DNA of 41,619 nucleotides from Pseudomonadota bacterium (GCA_022563685.1 JADFMY010000009.1:1-41619); one strand, 5' to 3'. Counted from the stretch's first letter, positions 10,795-22,196 are shown. Notes: generated by a model from the letters alone, not told the origin. Made by a program: numbers and translations.

Positions 10795-11538
10795 CTATAC
10801 CGATTGACCTATCGCGATAAAATCGGCTGCCTTTAACGAAGCGCCACCAATCAAACCACCGTCTATGTCGGGTTGAGACAATAGCTCGCCTGCATTGCTG
10901 GCATTCATGCTACCGCCATATAAAATCTGTACTTGCTCGGCGACCCTGGTATCCAGGGCTGCTAACTTTTCCCGCAAATTTTTATGCACCACCTGCGCCT
11001 CCTCGGGTGTCGCTACTTTGCCGGTACCAATTGCCCAAACCGGCTCATAGGCGATCACGCTATGCGCGATGGCCGCTATCCCCTGGGAATCTATCACCGC
11101 ATCAAGCTGTCTGGAGACAACCTCTTCGGTATCTCCATTTTCTCGCTCTTCGAGTGTTTCACCGATGCATAGAATCGGCGTAATCCCCGAGTTCAGCGCC
11201 ATTGCGAAACGTCTGGCAACCAGTTCATCGGACTCATGGTACAGCGCGCGTCTTTCCGAATGCCCTACGATAGCGTACCGGCAGCCGCACTCCTTTAACA
11301 TCGATGCCGCGATTTCACCAGTATAGGCGCCAGATTCCCGATCACAGACATTTTGCGCACCCAGTGCTATCTCGCTGCCATCCAGCATACCACCGACTTT
11401 CATCAGGTAGACCGCCGGGGGACAAATCGCAAACCTGGCATTTTTTACCTCGCCCGCCACAATCGACTCAACCAGTTCGATGACGCCTGGTAAAGAGCCA
11501 TTCATTTTCCAGTTACCTACAATCAAGGTGGTGCGCAT
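10795..11538 (-). CDS. tpiA: Triose-phosphate isomerase
   Basis: Interconverts dihydroxyacetone phosphate and glyceraldehyde 3-phosphate in glycolysis and gluconeogenesis. Catalytic residues are visible: Lys11 (GNWKMNGS), His93 (VGHSERR) and Glu165 (AYEPVWAIGTGK), with the phosphate-binding GGS (YGGSMNASNA) and GLIGGASL near the end. I chose the ATG giving 247 residues (MRTTLIVGNWK). The open frame extends seven codons to a TTG, which is less likely. The gene sits between glmM and secG, a common gammaproteobacterial arrangement. Confidence 0.97.
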   Translation of the reverse strand: MRTTLIVGNWKMNGSLPGVIELVESIVAGEVKNARFAICPPAVYLMKVGGMLDGSEIALGAQNVCDRESGAYTGEIAASMLKECGCRYAIVGHSERRALYHESDELVARRFAMALNSGITPILCIGETLEERENGDTEEVVSRQLDAVIDSQGIAAIAHSVIAYEPVWAIGTGKVATPEEAQVVHKNLREKLAALDTRVAEQVQILYGGSMNASNAGELLSQPDIDGGLIGGASLKAADFIAIGQSV

Positions 11539-11633
11539 TCTAGAATTATCCGTGATCAAAACGGCGGCAAAGGGTAACTACCTCCGTCCAATAAATCAAT
11601 CGCGATTCAATAAAAATTGCCAGAAATCGAGGG

Positions 11634-12968
11634 TTAAGCCGAATCACTCACACAAGCCGCCAGCTCGTTAGCCAGTTTATCTACCAAAACCCCATCCTGC
11701 CCTTCAACCATAACGCGGATCAAGGGTTCGGTGCCCGAAGCGCGCAACAATACTCTACCCCGATCACCGAGTTCCGATTCTGCCGCCTTTACCGAGTCCT
11801 GAATCACCGGCAGCGACTGCGGATCCATTTTTTTGCTAATCGGTACATTAATCATAGTTTGCGGATAGAGATTCATATCGCTGCATGCGTCAGCCAGGCC
11901 GATGTTATTCACCACCAGCCAGTGTAGAACCTGGAGCGCTGCAATAATTCCGTCCCCGGTAGTGGTTTTGTCGAGACAAATAATATGACCCGATGATTCG
12001 CCACCCAGATACCAGCCGTGTTCGACCAGTTTCTCCAGGACGTAACGGTCACCTACTTTTGCTCGCTCGAAGGGTATGCCTGCTTTTTCAAATGCATGCT
12101 CAAGACCCAGATTGGTCATCAGGGTACCAACGACGCCGCCTGCCATTTTACGATCCTTTAGTTTGCTCATCGCTATGATATAGAGAAGCTGATCACCATC
12201 GATCAATCTGCCTTTTGAATCCATCATCAATAGTCGATCGCCGTCGCCATCAAAAGCAATACCGATATCGGCCTGACTTTCCAGCACTACAGAACGCATA
12301 TTGTCTGGGTGTAACGCACCCGCGTCCTTGTTGATGTTCAATCCATCCGGTTTGACACCAAGCTCAATAACCTCGGCACCCAGCTCCCGAAAAACAACAG
12401 GCGCAATGTGATAGGTGGCGCCGTGCGCGCAATCCACGACTATTTTGATGCCGCGAAAGGTGGTATTGAACGGGATCGAGCTTTTGCAAAATTCGATATA
12501 ACGTCCCCTGGCATCGTCCATGCGGCTGGCCTTGCCTATCGCTTCTGACTTAACCATAACTAATGGCTTATCGATCATGTCCTCAATCGCCAGCTCGATA
12601 TCGTCGGATAACTTAAATCCGGCGCCATTAAAAAACTTGACGCCATCGTCATGGTAGGGATTATGCGATGCACTGATGACGATTCCTGCCGATGCGCGTT
12701 GTGCCCTGGCAAAATAAGCAACCGCTGGGGTTGGCATCGGCCCCAGTAACACAACATCAAGTCCGGCTGCGGCGAGGCCAGCTTCCAGTGCAGACTCGAA
12801 CATATATCCGGAAATCCGGGTATCCTTCCCGATCACGACGCTACCTCTGCCCTGTTTTGAAAGGACCTTTCCTGCGGCCCAGCCAAGCTTCATGATGAAA
12901 TCGACCGTCATCGGCGGTGTTCCTACCTCACCTCTTATTCCATCGGTTCCAAAGTATTGACGATTCAT
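11634..12968 (-). CDS. glmM: Phosphoglucosamine mutase
   Basis: Converts glucosamine 6-phosphate to glucosamine 1-phosphate for UDP-GlcNAc, and hence peptidoglycan and LPS, synthesis. It has 444 residues, as usual. The active phosphoserine is Ser101 in [12 protein letters not shown], the metal loop is [12 protein letters not shown], the sugar-binding loop is GGESSGH, and the phosphate loop is [15 protein letters not shown] near the C-terminus. It starts 11 bases after the folP stop. The 95-base gap to tpiA contains no gene. Confidence 0.97.
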   Translation of the reverse strand: MNRQYFGTDGIRGEVGTPPMTVDFIMKLGWAAGKVLSKQGRGSVVIGKDTRISGYMFESALEAGLAAAGLDVVLLGPMPTPAVAYFARAQRASAGIVISASHNPYHDDGVKFFNGAGFKLSDDIELAIEDMIDKPLVMVKSEAIGKASRMDDARGRYIEFCKSSIPFNTTFRGIKIVVDCAHGATYHIAPVVFRELGAEVIELGVKPDGLNINKDAGALHPDNMRSVVLESQADIGIAFDGDGDRLLMMDSKGRLIDGDQLLYIIAMSKLKDRKMAGGVVGTLMTNLGLEHAFEKAGIPFERAKVGDRYVLEKLVEHGWYLGGESSGHIICLDKTTTGDGIIAALQVLHWLVVNNIGLADACSDMNLYPQTMINVPISKKMDPQSLPVIQDSVKAAESELGDRGRVLLRASGTEPLIRVMVEGQDGVLVDKLANELAACVSDSA

Positions 12969-12979
12969 TACACCCCTCG

Positions 12980-13801
12980 CTATTGCACTTTCACACCATT
13001 AACGGCATCGACGATTGCCAGGGCGTCCAGGGTTTGTGCCACATCGTGCACCCGAACGATGTCCACTCCCAGCATTGCCGCTATCACCGCAGTGGAAATA
13101 CTACCATAGAGGCGTTGCTCGACGGGTTTGCCGAGGATAGTTCCAATCATGCTCTTTCTAGAGATCCCGACCATTAATGGAACTCCCAGGGATTCGAATT
13201 GCGCCAGGGATTTAAGCAGTAGCAGGTTGTGTTGCAAGGTTTTCCCAAAGCCAAACCCGGGATCGACGATAATATTTTCCCTCGCGATACCGGCATCGAC
13301 TGCCGCTTCGATACGTTGTTGCAGAAATTCAATGACCTCGGAAACGACATCGTCGTAGCAGGGATTCTGCTGCATGGTTTCCGGTGTCCCCTGCATATGC
13401 ATTAAACACACGGTCACTCCCAGTTTTGCAGCCACTTCGAGCGCATTTTCCTGGCGCAGGGCCCAGATACTGTTGATCAGATTAGCACCCGCCGCGACAG
13501 CCTGTTGCATCACCACTGGTTTATTGGTATCGATAGAAATCTGGACGTCCGATTCTTCACGTATCGCCTGGATCAGCGGAATAGTTCGTGCCAGTTCTTC
13601 GCTCGCATCGACATTTCCGGATCCTGGCCTGGTTGACTCACCGCCGATATCGAGGATATCGACACCGTCGTCGATCATTTGCCTGGCGTGTTGTAAGGCT
13701 TTTTCAGTCGTATCGAATCGACCACCGTCGGAAAATGAATCGGGCGTGGTATTAATCACGCCCATTACTCTGACCCGCCTTGATCGCTGTTGCTTGCCCA
13801 T
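12980..13801 (-). CDS. folP: Dihydropteroate synthase
   Basis: Joins 7,8-dihydropterin pyrophosphate to p-aminobenzoate in folate synthesis; the target of sulfonamides. Signature segments are present: [61 protein letters not shown] and RVHDV. I chose the ATG at 13801 (273 residues, MGKQQRSRR); an in-frame TTG two codons upstream is possible. It lies between ftsH and glmM, as in E. coli. Confidence 0.97.
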   Translation of the reverse strand: MGKQQRSRRVRVMGVINTTPDSFSDGGRFDTTEKALQHARQMIDDGVDILDIGGESTRPGSGNVDASEELARTIPLIQAIREESDVQISIDTNKPVVMQQAVAAGANLINSIWALRQENALEVAAKLGVTVCLMHMQGTPETMQQNPCYDDVVSEVIEFLQQRIEAAVDAGIARENIIVDPGFGFGKTLQHNLLLLKSLAQFESLGVPLMVGISRKSMIGTILGKPVEQRLYGSISTAVIAAMLGVDIVRVHDVAQTLDALAIVDAVNGVKVQ

Positions 13802-13835
13802 AAACAAGCTCAGTTAATACGGATCCAGGATATTG

Positions 13836-15818
13836 TTAATGCAGTTTGGCTGGATCCAGCATATCGGTATCGTCATCGGCTTTCGAATCTTTCGAATCTT
13901 TCGAATCTTTCGAATCTTTCGAATCTTTCGAATCTTTCGAATCTTTCGAAGTTGCACCCCCTTTGCCGGACGAATTTTTTTCGTCATCACCCCAGTCCTG
14001 GGGGGGTCCGGGTACCTTACCTTCCATAATGGAATCGATCTGCCTCGAATCGATCGTTTCGTACTTCATCAGGGCATCGGCCATCAGATGGAGTTTGTCT
14101 TCGTTTTCCTTCAACATGACGACCGCGCGCTGATAGTTTCGATCTATAATCGTACGAATTTCAGAATCGATCGCCTGCGCCGTAACATCGGAGACGGTTT
14201 TCTGCCTCCCCATAGTCTTACCGAGAAAGATCTCGCCTTCGTCTTCGTTATAGGATAACGGGCCCATACGATCAGATAAGCCCCATTGGGTTACCATACT
14301 ACGCGCGATACTGGTGGCTCGCTCGATATCGTTGGCGGCACCTGTGGTAACCGCATCTTCACCATAAATCAGCTCCTCCGCAATACGGCCTCCAAAAAGG
14401 GCGGAGAGCTGGCTTTCCAGTAGCTTTTTGCTAAAGCTGTAACGGTCATCTTCCGGCAGAAACATGGTCACTCCCAGAGTATTGCCACGCGGAATAATAC
14501 TGACCTTGTAAACCGGGTCGTGTTCCGGCACCAACCGTCCAACGATGGCATGTCCGGCCTCATGGTAAGCCGTGAGCTTTTTCTCGTCTTCTTTCATGAT
14601 CATCGACCTGCGCTCCGCGCCCATCATGATCTTGTCCTTGGCGCGTTCGAATTCGGCCATGGTCACTACTTTTCTATTCGCTCTGGCGGCAAATAACGCC
14701 GCTTCATTGATCAGGTTGGCAAGGTCGGCACCGGAAAACCCAGGGGTACCCCGGGCGATTACCATTTTATCTACATTATCTGCCGTCGGTACCTTGCGCA
14801 TATGAACCTTCAAAATTTGTGAACGGCCACGCACGTCTGGCAAAGGCACAACGACCTGTCGGTCAAACCGACCGGGGCGCAATAAAGCAGGGTCAAGCAC
14901 ATCGGGCCGGTTGGTAGCGGCGATTACGATCACACCCTCGTTTCCCTCGAAACCGTCCATTTCGACCAGCAACTGATTCAGGGTTTGTTCGCGTTCATCG
15001 TGTCCACCGCCAAGTCCGGCACCACGATGGCGGCCCACTGCGTCGATTTCGTCGATAAAGATGATACAGGGTGAATGCTTTTTAGCCTGTTCGAACATAT
15101 CGCGCACACGCGAAGCGCCCACCCCGACAAACATTTCAACGAAATCGGAACCCGAAATATTAAAAAATGGAACCTTCGCCTCGCCTGCAATAGCCTTGGC
15201 CAATAAGGTCTTACCTGTGCCCGGCGCACCCACCATCAATACACCCTGGGGGATTTTACCGCCGAGTTTCTGGAACTTGGAGGGGTCAGCTAAAAATTCG
15301 ACCAGCTCTGCCACCTCTTCCTTGGCTTCGTCAATACCGGCAACATCGTTAAAGGTAATATTGATCTGATCTTCGCTTATTAAACGTGCTTTACTCTTGC
15401 CAAATGACATAGCGCCACGGCCACCGCCACCGCCTTGCATCTGACGCATAAAGAAAATCCACAATCCAATTAACACGATGAAAGGGAACCAGCTAACAAA
15501 AATATGTGTGAGTAACGAAGGTTGCTCAGGGGGCTTGCCGATGATATCGACATTGGCACGATCCAGGTCGCCGATTAATGCGGAATTATTGGTTTCGGGG
15601 CTATAGGTAGTAAACAGGGTGTCAGAAATCAACCTGCCGGTTATATTCTGACCTTCGATCATAACTTCCTTGACCTGACCCTGCTTTACCTGGGTCAAAA
15701 AGTCTGAATAGATCAGGGTCTGACTGCTCGAGGAGCGATCGCCAAAATTCTGGAATATCGACAACAATACGACGGCGATGACTACCCATAAAATTAAATT
15801 CTTTGCCACATCATTCAC
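13836..15818 (-). CDS. ftsH: ATP-dependent zinc metalloprotease FtsH
   Basis: Membrane-anchored AAA+ protease that degrades misfolded membrane proteins and short-lived regulators. Two N-terminal membrane helices (about 7-24 and 103-122) flank a periplasmic domain. These are followed by Walker A GAPGTGKT, Walker [14 protein letters not shown], the arginine-finger region [20 protein letters not shown] and the zinc-protease motif HEAGH. Length is 660 residues. The C-terminal tail is odd: seven consecutive KDS units encoded by a perfect 9-bp tandem repeat, then [15 protein letters not shown]. The tail is probably disordered and does not touch the catalytic core. The gene lies 92 bases after rlmE. 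Confidence 0.97.
   Translation of the reverse strand: MNDVAKNLILWVVIAVVLLSIFQNFGDRSSSSQTLIYSDFLTQVKQGQVKEVMIEGQNITGRLISDTLFTTYSPETNNSALIGDLDRANVDIIGKPPEQPSLLTHIFVSWFPFIVLIGLWIFFMRQMQGGGGGRGAMSFGKSKARLISEDQINITFNDVAGIDEAKEEVAELVEFLADPSKFQKLGGKIPQGVLMVGAPGTGKTLLAKAIAGEAKVPFFNISGSDFVEMFVGVGASRVRDMFEQAKKHSPCIIFIDEIDAVGRHRGAGLGGGHDEREQTLNQLLVEMDGFEGNEGVIVIAATNRPDVLDPALLRPGRFDRQVVVPLPDVRGRSQILKVHMRKVPTADNVDKMVIARGTPGFSGADLANLINEAALFAARANRKVVTMAEFERAKDKIMMGAERRSMIMKEDEKKLTAYHEAGHAIVGRLVPEHDPVYKVSIIPRGNTLGVTMFLPEDDRYSFSKKLLESQLSALFGGRIAEELIYGEDAVTTGAANDIERATSIARSMVTQWGLSDRMGPLSYNEDEGEIFLGKTMGRQKTVSDVTAQAIDSEIRTIIDRNYQRAVVMLKENEDKLHLMADALMKYETIDSRQIDSIMEGKVPGPPQDWGDDEKNSSGKGGATSKDSKDSKDSKDSKDSKDSKDSKADDDTDMLDPAKLH
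13881..13950. repeat. 9-bp tandem repeat in the ftsH 3' end (about 7.8 copies)
   Basis: The unit TTTCGAATC (plus strand) occurs seven times without a mismatch, followed by seven of nine bases of an eighth copy. On the coding strand it encodes lysine-aspartate-serine repeats. Because the unit is a multiple of three, gain or loss of copies would only change tail length. Confidence 0.97.
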
Positions 15819-15910
15819 TCAATTTTAACACCTGTTGTGATCGCTCTCTGCCGAGCTATGTTATATTTTACCGCTATTGCTAATAGATACTAGCGTAATT
15901 TCTGTCTCTA

Positions 15911-16531
15911 TTAACATTTGATTCCACTACATACTGCATAAATTTCGCGCGATTTGGCCCTCGAGGCTCTGGGTTTGCGGAATTTGACGCTGTTAAAGGC
16001 CATCCTGAAGACTGAAACCAATGCTTCAAATCCTTCTCCCTGGAATAATTTGACCACGAAATGACCATTTTGGTTTAAATTACCCCTGGCCAGGTCAAAC
16101 GCCAGTTCGGCCAGATACACCGATTTTGGCTGATCCACGATTCCCATACCACTTAAATTGGGGGCCATATCGGATAAAACAAGATCGAATAATTTATTGT
16201 CGACCAGATCGAGAATCCGATCCAGCGTTTCCCGTTCGCTAAAATCACCCTGTATGAACTCAACACCTGCGATTGGTTCCATCGGCAGCAGGTCAACCGC
16301 TATCAATCGACCTTGATCCTGCGCGAATTGACTGACGTATTCGCTCCAGCCACCGGGCGCGGCACCCAGATCCAGCACAAATTGCCCGGGTTTTAAAATA
16401 TGATCCTTTTGCTGAATCTCGATCAACTTGTAAACCGCGCGCGAGCGATATCCTTCTTTACGCGCCTTCAGTACATACGCGTCCTGGTGATGGTTTTTTA
16501 ACCATTGGTTACTGCTTTTGGAACGTGACAT
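15911..16531 (-). CDS. rlmE: 23S rRNA (uridine-2'-O)-methyltransferase RlmE
   Basis: Methylates the 2'-OH of U2552 in the 23S A-loop (E. coli numbering), late in large-subunit assembly. It has 206 residues. The basic N-terminus NQWLKNHHQDAYVLKARKEG leads into the catalytic-lysine region YRSRAVYKLIE. The SAM-binding motif LDLGAAPGGWSEY and the catalytic DMAPNLSG are intact, followed by HFVVKLFQGEG. It is divergent from yhbY and upstream of ftsH, the same pairing as in E. coli. Confidence 0.96.
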   Translation of the reverse strand: MSRSKSSNQWLKNHHQDAYVLKARKEGYRSRAVYKLIEIQQKDHILKPGQFVLDLGAAPGGWSEYVSQFAQDQGRLIAVDLLPMEPIAGVEFIQGDFSERETLDRILDLVDNKLFDLVLSDMAPNLSGMGIVDQPKSVYLAELAFDLARGNLNQNGHFVVKLFQGEGFEALVSVFRMAFNSVKFRKPRASRAKSREIYAVCSGIKC

Positions 16532-16552
16532 CGATCAAGGCTGTGGTAGTAT
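16525..16552 (+). promoter_or_regulatory. Likely sigma70 promoter of yhbY
   Basis: GTGACA (16525-16530, five of six to TTGACA), a 16-base spacer and TAGTAT (16547-16552, four of six to TATAAT) lie 27 bases before the yhbY ATG. The -35 element overlaps the first codons of the divergent rlmE gene. Read by eye. Confidence 0.45.
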
Positions 16553-16578
16553 GCGGCGCCGTTTGGCACGACAACACG

Positions 16579-16887
16579 ATGAACTTAAGTAATTCACAAA
16601 TCAAGCGTTTACGCGCCGAGTCGCAGCGACTAAAACTGAAACCCGTGGTGATGATCGGTCAAAACGGTCTGAGCGAAAATGTGCAAAACGAAATCGATAG
16701 CGCGCTCGGACACCACGAATTGGTGAAAATTCGTATACCTTCACTGGATAAGACTACAAAAATGCCGCTGATCGACACTATTTGTGCTCACCACCGGGCT
16801 AACCTGGTTCAGGCGATAGGGCATGTGATCGTGATCTACCGGCGTAACGACGAGATCGATCGATTTGCTAATTTGCTAAAGGACTGA
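16579..16887 (+). CDS. yhbY: Ribosome-assembly RNA-binding protein YhbY (CRM domain)
   Basis: A single CRM-domain RNA-binding protein that associates with pre-50S particles. The frame is open from 16525, but the ATG at 16579 gives 102 residues beginning MNLSNSQIKRLRAESQRLKLKP, which matches the family's usual 95-100 residues. The typical GxxG loop is seen in VMIGQNGLSENV, and the family segment HELVKIRIP follows. It is divergent from rlmE, as in E. coli. Confidence 0.93.
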   Translation: MNLSNSQIKRLRAESQRLKLKPVVMIGQNGLSENVQNEIDSALGHHELVKIRIPSLDKTTKMPLIDTICAHHRANLVQAIGHVIVIYRRNDEIDRFANLLKD

Positions 16888-16911
16888 TTACAAACATCCG
16901 AAAATAATAAC

Positions 16912-17181
16912 GTGAAAAAATCTTTCTCAGAGTGGATAGAATTCCTTTATGGCCCTTTCTTCAAGGTCATAGGTTTTTTTTACCGCGTCTATACAGCCAA
17001 TCGCGCCCGCGCCGAAAGTCTCAAGGCCAATGAACTAGTATCCTCATTTATCAAGTTCATTACTGTGGCAATTATGCTTGGGTGGTTCCTGGTCTGGTAC
17101 TTCGCGCCCGAAGAGAGCGAAACCAGTCTGATAGACGCAGTCAAACAGAGTATTGGACTCGATTCGCCTTCCGATCAATAG
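16912..17181 (+). CDS. Small membrane protein of unknown function
   Basis: An 89-residue frame starting 24 bases after yhbY on the same strand, probably cotranscribed. The N-terminal 45 residues are aromatic and basic (SEWIEFLYGPFFKVIGFFYRVY), possibly amphipathic. One clear membrane helix covers about 48-66 (FIKFITVAIMLGWFLVWYF), followed by an acidic tail. I do not recognise the family. The start is GTG or the equivalent MKKSF codon after a weak purine-rich stretch. It converges on greA, with 17 bases between the stops. Confidence 0.7.
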   Translation: MKKSFSEWIEFLYGPFFKVIGFFYRVYTANRARAESLKANELVSSFIKFITVAIMLGWFLVWYFAPEESETSLIDAVKQSIGLDSPSDQ

Positions 17182-17198
17182 ATTAATTCACGGCCCCT

Positions 17199-17675
17199 TT
17201 ATCGGTAATGCACCGCGGTTATTTCGTATTCCCTGACACCGCTCGGTGCTTCTACTGTCACATCTTCGCCCTTTTCCTTACCTATCAATGCCCTCGCAAT
17301 AGGTGAACTGATGGCGATTCGATAGAGACTAATATCGGCTTCGATATCCCCTACTATCTGGTAACTCACCTGTTCTTCGGATTCGACATCGATCAGGTCT
17401 ACGGTACACCCGAATACCACGCGTTCGCTCTGGTTTAGACGAGTGACGTCGATAATCTGTGCATTGGTCAAAGCGAACTCTACTTCGGCAATTCGACCCT
17501 CCATAAACCCCTGTTCTTCACGCGCGGCATGATATTCGGCATTTTCCTTCAGGTCGCCATGGTCTCTGGCGACCGCTATGGCTTCGATAACCTTCGGGCG
17601 CCTGACATATTTCAACTCTTTGAGTTCTTCTTTAAGCCTTTCCGCACCCTCTGCGGTCAGCGGTATCTGGTTCAT
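17199..17675 (-). CDS. greA: Transcription elongation factor GreA
   Basis: Rescues backtracked RNA polymerase by stimulating cleavage of the extruded transcript. It has 158 residues, the family length. The N-terminal coiled coil carries the acidic tip (the region [26 protein letters not shown]) that reaches the polymerase active site. The C-terminal FKBP-like domain shows [33 protein letters not shown]. It follows carB by 33 bases on the same strand, the common carAB-greA order. Confidence 0.97.
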   Translation of the reverse strand: MNQIPLTAEGAERLKEELKELKYVRRPKVIEAIAVARDHGDLKENAEYHAAREEQGFMEGRIAEVEFALTNAQIIDVTRLNQSERVVFGCTVDLIDVESEEQVSYQIVGDIEADISLYRIAISSPIARALIGKEKGEDVTVEAPSGVREYEITAVHYR

Positions 17676-17708
17676 CTTGCTTTTATCCTGATCTTTTACA
17701 AAGAAATT

Positions 17709-20700
17709 TTAATGTAACGATTGTAACCGGTATACATCTTCGATTTCACGGTGCGACATTGCCTGGCAGGTAGCCCTGCCCCCGGAGAGGGTCGTGGTAT
17801 AGCAAACCGAATGCATCAATGCTTCTCTGCGTATAGCATAGGAATCGGCGATTGCCGAGCGCCCTTCGGTGGTATTGACTATCAATACGATTTCGTCATT
17901 CTTGATCATGTCAACAATATGTGGCCGACCTTCCTTCACCTTGTTGATGTGTTTGCATGCGACACCAGCCGCCTGAATGACCCTCGCGGTACCGCCGGTA
18001 GCGACCAGATTAAAACCTTTATCGAGCAGGTCCCTGGCAATTTCGACTATGCCCTTCTTGTCATTATCGCGCACGCTCAGAAATGCCGTCCCCGGGTGCG
18101 GAATCACGCCACCGGAAGCTATCATACCTTTAGCAAAAGCTTCAGCAAAGGTCTTGCCAATTCCCATCACTTCACCTGTTGATTTCATTTCCGGGCCGAG
18201 GATCGGATCCACACCCTGGAATTTAATGAATGGAAATACCGATTCCTTAACCGATACATGATCTGGCACGATCTGTTTTGTATATCCTTGCTGCACCAGC
18301 GTCTGACCCACCATGCATCGCGCCGCAATTTTCGCCAGCGGCACCCCGGTGGCCTTGGAAACAAAAGGCACGGTACGCGACGCGCGTGGATTGACTTCGA
18401 GAATATAAACTTCCTCGCCCTTGATCGCAAACTGCGTATTCATCAGCCCTATAACTTTCAGCTCTTTTGCCATTTGCCTGACCTGTTCGCACATTCTCTG
18501 CTGTATATCATCGGACAGGGTATAGGGTGGCAGTGAACAGGCGGAATCGCCAGAGTGTACGCCAGCCTGTTCGATATGTTCCATAAGCCCGCCAATCAAT
18601 ACGCTTTCGCCATCGCAAACAGCATCGACATCTACTTCAACCGCGTCATCCAGAAACCGATCGAGTAGCACCGGAGAATCCCGTGTCACCAGTATCGCTT
18701 CTTTCATGTAGCGCGCCAGATCTTCCTGGTCGTATACAATTTCCATGGCCCGTCCACCGAGCACATAGGAAGGTCGGACCACGAGAGGGAACCCAACCTG
18801 ATCGGCGAGACTCGACGCGGTTTCGACATCAAACGCGATACGATTGGGCGGCTGTAACAGGCCGAGCCGATTTATCATTTGCTGAAACCGTTCGCGGTCT
18901 TCGGCCATATCGATCGAATCGGGTGTGGTGCCGATGATCGGTACCCCGGCTGCTTCGAGCGCGCGCGCCAGATTGAGCGGTGTTTGACCACCAAACTGGA
19001 CGATTACCCCTTGCGGTTTTTCGAGCTGTATCACTTCGAGCACATCCTCGAAAGTAAGCGGCTCAAAATATAGACGATCCGAGGTGTCGTAATCGGTCGA
19101 TACTGTTTCGGGGTTACAGTTGATCATGATGGTTTCATAGCCGTCTTCACGCATCGCCATCGCTGCGTGTACGCAGCAATAATCGAATTCGATTCCCTGG
19201 CCGATACGGTTTGGTCCACCGCCGAGTACGATTATTTTCTCCCTGTCGCTCGGCTCGGCTTCGCATTCCTGCTCGTAACTTGAATATAGATAAGCCGTCG
19301 ACGATGCAAACTCCGCCGCGCAGGTATCGACCCGTTTGTAGACCGGGCGCACACCCAGGTTTCTCCGCAGGGATGCAATTTCGAGCTCATCGCTACCCAG
19401 CAATTTTGCCAGGCGCCGGTCGGAAAACCCCTTACGCTTTAATGCGCGAAAATCTTCGGCGCTCAGCGCTGTGGCCTGGGTGCCTGCCAGGCCCGATTCG
19501 GTTTGAAGCAAATCTTCGATCTGCGCCAGAAACCAGGGATCGATGGCGGTATATTGAAAAATCTTTTCCAGACTATATCCGGATCGAAACGCGTCCGCGA
19601 CATACCAGATACGCTGCGCGCCCGGTAATCTGAGTTCCGTGCGGTACAAGTCTTCGAGTTCATCCTTGCTCAGATTCTGATCGACGATTTCGTCCAGTCC
19701 ATCGACGCCCGTTTCCAGTCCACGCAGGGCCTTCTGGAAAGACTCCTGGAAGCTGCGCCCGATGGCCATGACTTCGCCAACCGACTTCATCTGGATCGAG
19801 AGCCTGTTGTCGGCCTGGGGAAATTTTTCGAAGGTAAATCGTGGCATCTTGGTTACCACGTAATCGATCGTGGGTTCAAACGACGCGGGTGTCGAGCCGC
19901 CGGTAATATCGTTTTTCAACTCATCCAGGGTATAACCCACCGCCAGTTTCGCCGCCACCCTGGCAATAGGAAATCCGGTGGCCTTGGACGCCAACGCCGA
20001 AGAACGCGAAACCCGGGGATTCATCTCGATGATGATCATTTCACCATTTTCCGGATTCACTGCGAATTGAACATTGGAACCGCCGGTTTCGACACCGATC
20101 TTACGCAATACCGCGAGCGAGGCATTACGCATGATTTGATATTCCTTGTCGGTCAGGGTTTGCGCCGGTGCGACGGTAATCGAGTCGCCGGTGTGTACGC
20201 CCATTGGATCCAGGTTTTCGATCGAACAAATGATGATGCAATTGTCTTTCTTATCGCGCACCACCTCCATTTCAAATTCTTTCCAGCCCAGCACCGAAGT
20301 TTCAATCAGCACTTCGCTGGTCGGCGACAGTTCCAGCCCATGCCTGATAATGTCTTCGAATTCCTCGCGGTTATAGGCGATACCACCCCCGCTGCCGCCC
20401 ATGGTAAAGGACGGGCGAATGATAACCGGAAACCCTATCTGCGACTGGCCTTGCCAGGCTTCTTCGAGACTGTGCGCGATAAATGCTCTCGGCGTGCTCA
20501 AGCCAATGTCGGTCATGGCTTTCCTGAATTGCTCGCGGTCTTCCGCCATATCGATGGCTTCGCGACTCGCGCCAATCATTTCTACCTGGTATTTTTTCAA
20601 CACTCCTTCGCGGTCGAGATCGAGTGCACAGTTGAGCGCTGTTTGCCCACCCATGGTCGGTAACAATGCATCAGGGCGTTCTTTTTCGATGATCTTTTCA

Positions 20701-20921
20701 ATCACTTTCCAGTTGATCGGTTCGATGTAAACCGAATCAGCACTATCAGGGTCGGTCATAATGGTCGCGGGATTAGAGTTAATCAATATGACTCGAATAC
20801 CTTCTTCCTTTAGCGCCTTGCAGGCCTGGGTGCCGGAGTAATCGAATTCGCAGGCCTGGCCGATTACGATTGGACCAGCACCGATTATTAACACGGATTC
20901 GATATCGGTTCTGCGCGGCAT
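17709..20921 (-). CDS. carB: Carbamoyl-phosphate synthase large subunit
   Basis: Makes carbamoyl phosphate from bicarbonate, ammonia and two ATP, for pyrimidine and arginine synthesis. It has 1070 residues, close to the 1073 of E. coli. Two homologous ATP-grasp halves are visible ([19 protein letters not shown] in the first, [18 protein letters not shown] in the second), each with a biotin-carboxylase-like core and glycine-rich loops ([12 protein letters not shown]). A C-terminal MGS-like allosteric domain contains [16 protein letters not shown]. The ATG at 20921 overlaps the carA TGA by one base (TGATG). A frame six codons longer would lie within carA and is not needed. Confidence 0.98.
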   Translation of the reverse strand: MPRRTDIESVLIIGAGPIVIGQACEFDYSGTQACKALKEEGIRVILINSNPATIMTDPDSADSVYIEPINWKVIEKIIEKERPDALLPTMGGQTALNCALDLDREGVLKKYQVEMIGASREAIDMAEDREQFRKAMTDIGLSTPRAFIAHSLEEAWQGQSQIGFPVIIRPSFTMGGSGGGIAYNREEFEDIIRHGLELSPTSEVLIETSVLGWKEFEMEVVRDKKDNCIIICSIENLDPMGVHTGDSITVAPAQTLTDKEYQIMRNASLAVLRKIGVETGGSNVQFAVNPENGEMIIIEMNPRVSRSSALASKATGFPIARVAAKLAVGYTLDELKNDITGGSTPASFEPTIDYVVTKMPRFTFEKFPQADNRLSIQMKSVGEVMAIGRSFQESFQKALRGLETGVDGLDEIVDQNLSKDELEDLYRTELRLPGAQRIWYVADAFRSGYSLEKIFQYTAIDPWFLAQIEDLLQTESGLAGTQATALSAEDFRALKRKGFSDRRLAKLLGSDELEIASLRRNLGVRPVYKRVDTCAAEFASSTAYLYSSYEQECEAEPSDREKIIVLGGGPNRIGQGIEFDYCCVHAAMAMREDGYETIMINCNPETVSTDYDTSDRLYFEPLTFEDVLEVIQLEKPQGVIVQFGGQTPLNLARALEAAGVPIIGTTPDSIDMAEDRERFQQMINRLGLLQPPNRIAFDVETASSLADQVGFPLVVRPSYVLGGRAMEIVYDQEDLARYMKEAILVTRDSPVLLDRFLDDAVEVDVDAVCDGESVLIGGLMEHIEQAGVHSGDSACSLPPYTLSDDIQQRMCEQVRQMAKELKVIGLMNTQFAIKGEEVYILEVNPRASRTVPFVSKATGVPLAKIAARCMVGQTLVQQGYTKQIVPDHVSVKESVFPFIKFQGVDPILGPEMKSTGEVMGIGKTFAEAFAKGMIASGGVIPHPGTAFLSVRDNDKKGIVEIARDLLDKGFNLVATGGTARVIQAAGVACKHINKVKEGRPHIVDMIKNDEIVLIVNTTEGRSAIADSYAIRREALMHSVCYTTTLSGGRATCQAMSHREIEDVYRLQSLH

Positions 20922-22075
20922 CAGGCTACTCCCGCGCAATCAGGCTGATTGGCACGCGCTTTTATCAAATCAAAAAAATGATCGAACATGGGTGCGACAT
21001 CGTGTGGCCCGGGGCTTGCTTCGGGATGACCCTGGAAGCTGAATGCCGGTTTATCGGTGCGATGCACCGCCTGCAGGCTGCCGTCGAATAACGATCGATG
21101 AGTTGCGCGCAAATTATCCGGCAGCGTTTTTTCATCGACCGCGAATCCATGGTTCTGGCTGGTGATCATTACTTCGCCGGTATCCAGATTTTGCACCGGA
21201 TGATTCGCGCCGTGGTGACCGAACTTCATTTTCAGGGTTCGGGCGCCACTGGCCAGGGCCAGTAGCTGATGTCCGAGACAAATGCCAAACACCGGAATGC
21301 TGGTTTGCAAAATCTGGCCGATGGCTGCTATCGCATAGTCGCAGGGCTCAGGGTCACCTGGCCCATTGGACAGGAATACCCCATCTGGGCTCATCTTCAG
21401 CACGGCCTCAGCCGGAGTCTGTGCAGGTACCACAGTGACCCTTGCTCCGCGGTCGACCAGCATGCACAAAATGTTTTTCTTGATACCGTAATCGTAGGCC
21501 ACGACGTGATATTCACCCGCCTGTTGTTTCTGATAGCCCCGTGCTAACGACCAGGTCGACTGCGCCCATTCGTAGGCTTTATCGGTTGACACCACCCTGG
21601 CGAGATCGGTGCCGGCAAGCCCACCAAAAGCCCGCGCCGCGCTCAGAGCCTGCTTTGCTGAAATTTTATCACCCGCCATGATGGCACCGTTTTGCACACC
21701 TTTATCGCGTAGCAGGCGGGTTAATTTGCGCGTATCGATATCGGCGATGGCAACGACCTGCCGGGCCTCCAGATAGTCCTGAAGATTCTGCTGACTACGC
21801 CAACTGCTTGCCCGTATCGGTAAATCTCTGATGATGAGGCCACTGGCATGGATGTTCTGCGCTTCTTCGTCTTCGGCGTTGACACCGGTATTTCCGATAT
21901 GCGGATAGGTCAAAGTGATTAATTGCTGGCAGTAGGAAGGGTCGGTTAAGATTTCCTGGTAGCCAGTCATCGATGTATTGAATACGACTTCGCCGGGTGC
22001 TAACCCGTCGGCTCCGATTGACCTGCCCTCAAATAAAGTTCCATCTTGCAAGGCCAGTATTGCTGGTTTTGGCAC
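20921..22075 (-). CDS. carA: Carbamoyl-phosphate synthase small subunit (glutaminase)
   Basis: Hydrolyses glutamine and channels ammonia to CarB. The class I amidotransferase motif [14 protein letters not shown] holds the nucleophile cysteine, and the His/Glu pair is in [13 protein letters not shown]. The [20 protein letters not shown] signature is near residue 43. I chose a GTG start at 22075 (384 residues, beginning with [14 protein letters not shown] after the start) because GGGAGG lies just upstream; an earlier GTG at 22108 would put that sequence inside the gene. Confidence 0.96.
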   Translation of the reverse strand: MPKPAILALQDGTLFEGRSIGADGLAPGEVVFNTSMTGYQEILTDPSYCQQLITLTYPHIGNTGVNAEDEEAQNIHASGLIIRDLPIRASSWRSQQNLQDYLEARQVVAIADIDTRKLTRLLRDKGVQNGAIMAGDKISAKQALSAARAFGGLAGTDLARVVSTDKAYEWAQSTWSLARGYQKQQAGEYHVVAYDYGIKKNILCMLVDRGARVTVVPAQTPAEAVLKMSPDGVFLSNGPGDPEPCDYAIAAIGQILQTSIPVFGICLGHQLLALASGARTLKMKFGHHGANHPVQNLDTGEVMITSQNHGFAVDEKTLPDNLRATHRSLFDGSLQAVHRTDKPAFSFQGHPEASPGPHDVAPMFDHFFDLIKARANQPDCAGVA

Positions 22076-22115
22076 AAACCCTCCCGGTTCAAAAAAATGC
22101 ACGCGCACGAAAACA

Positions 22116-22136
22116 GGAGGAACCGCAGGTTCTTCC
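22116..22136 (-). promoter_or_regulatory. Stem-loop in the carA leader
   Basis: Nine-base arms (22116-22124 and 22128-22136, one mismatch) enclose a three-base loop about 40 bases before the carA start. It may affect carA expression or mRNA stability. No T-run follows, so it is not a standard terminator, and no attenuator peptide was recognised. Confidence 0.4.
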
Positions 22137-22190
22137 CATCTCTGAATTTTAAAAGTTTACACTGCGGAAGCAGCATCTTCTTGAGAGCGT

Positions 22191-22196
22191 ATTATA
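22191..22196 (-). promoter_or_regulatory. Possible -10 element of the carA promoter
   Basis: A perfect TATAAT on the minus strand lies about 116 bases before the carA start. No convincing -35 hexamer was found at the proper distance, so a regulator-dependent or different start is possible. Confidence 0.35.

Noticed and set aside
13790-14258. Plus-strand frames encoding Ser-Asn-Leu, Phe-Glu-Ser or Phe-Arg-Ile repeats
   Set aside because: They are the other readings of the 9-bp tandem repeat in ftsH; the minus-strand FtsH frame explains the DNA.
17751-20730. Several plus-strand frames of 90-200 codons opposite carB
   Set aside because: They are shadows of a conserved 1070-residue CarB frame, caused by the codon composition.
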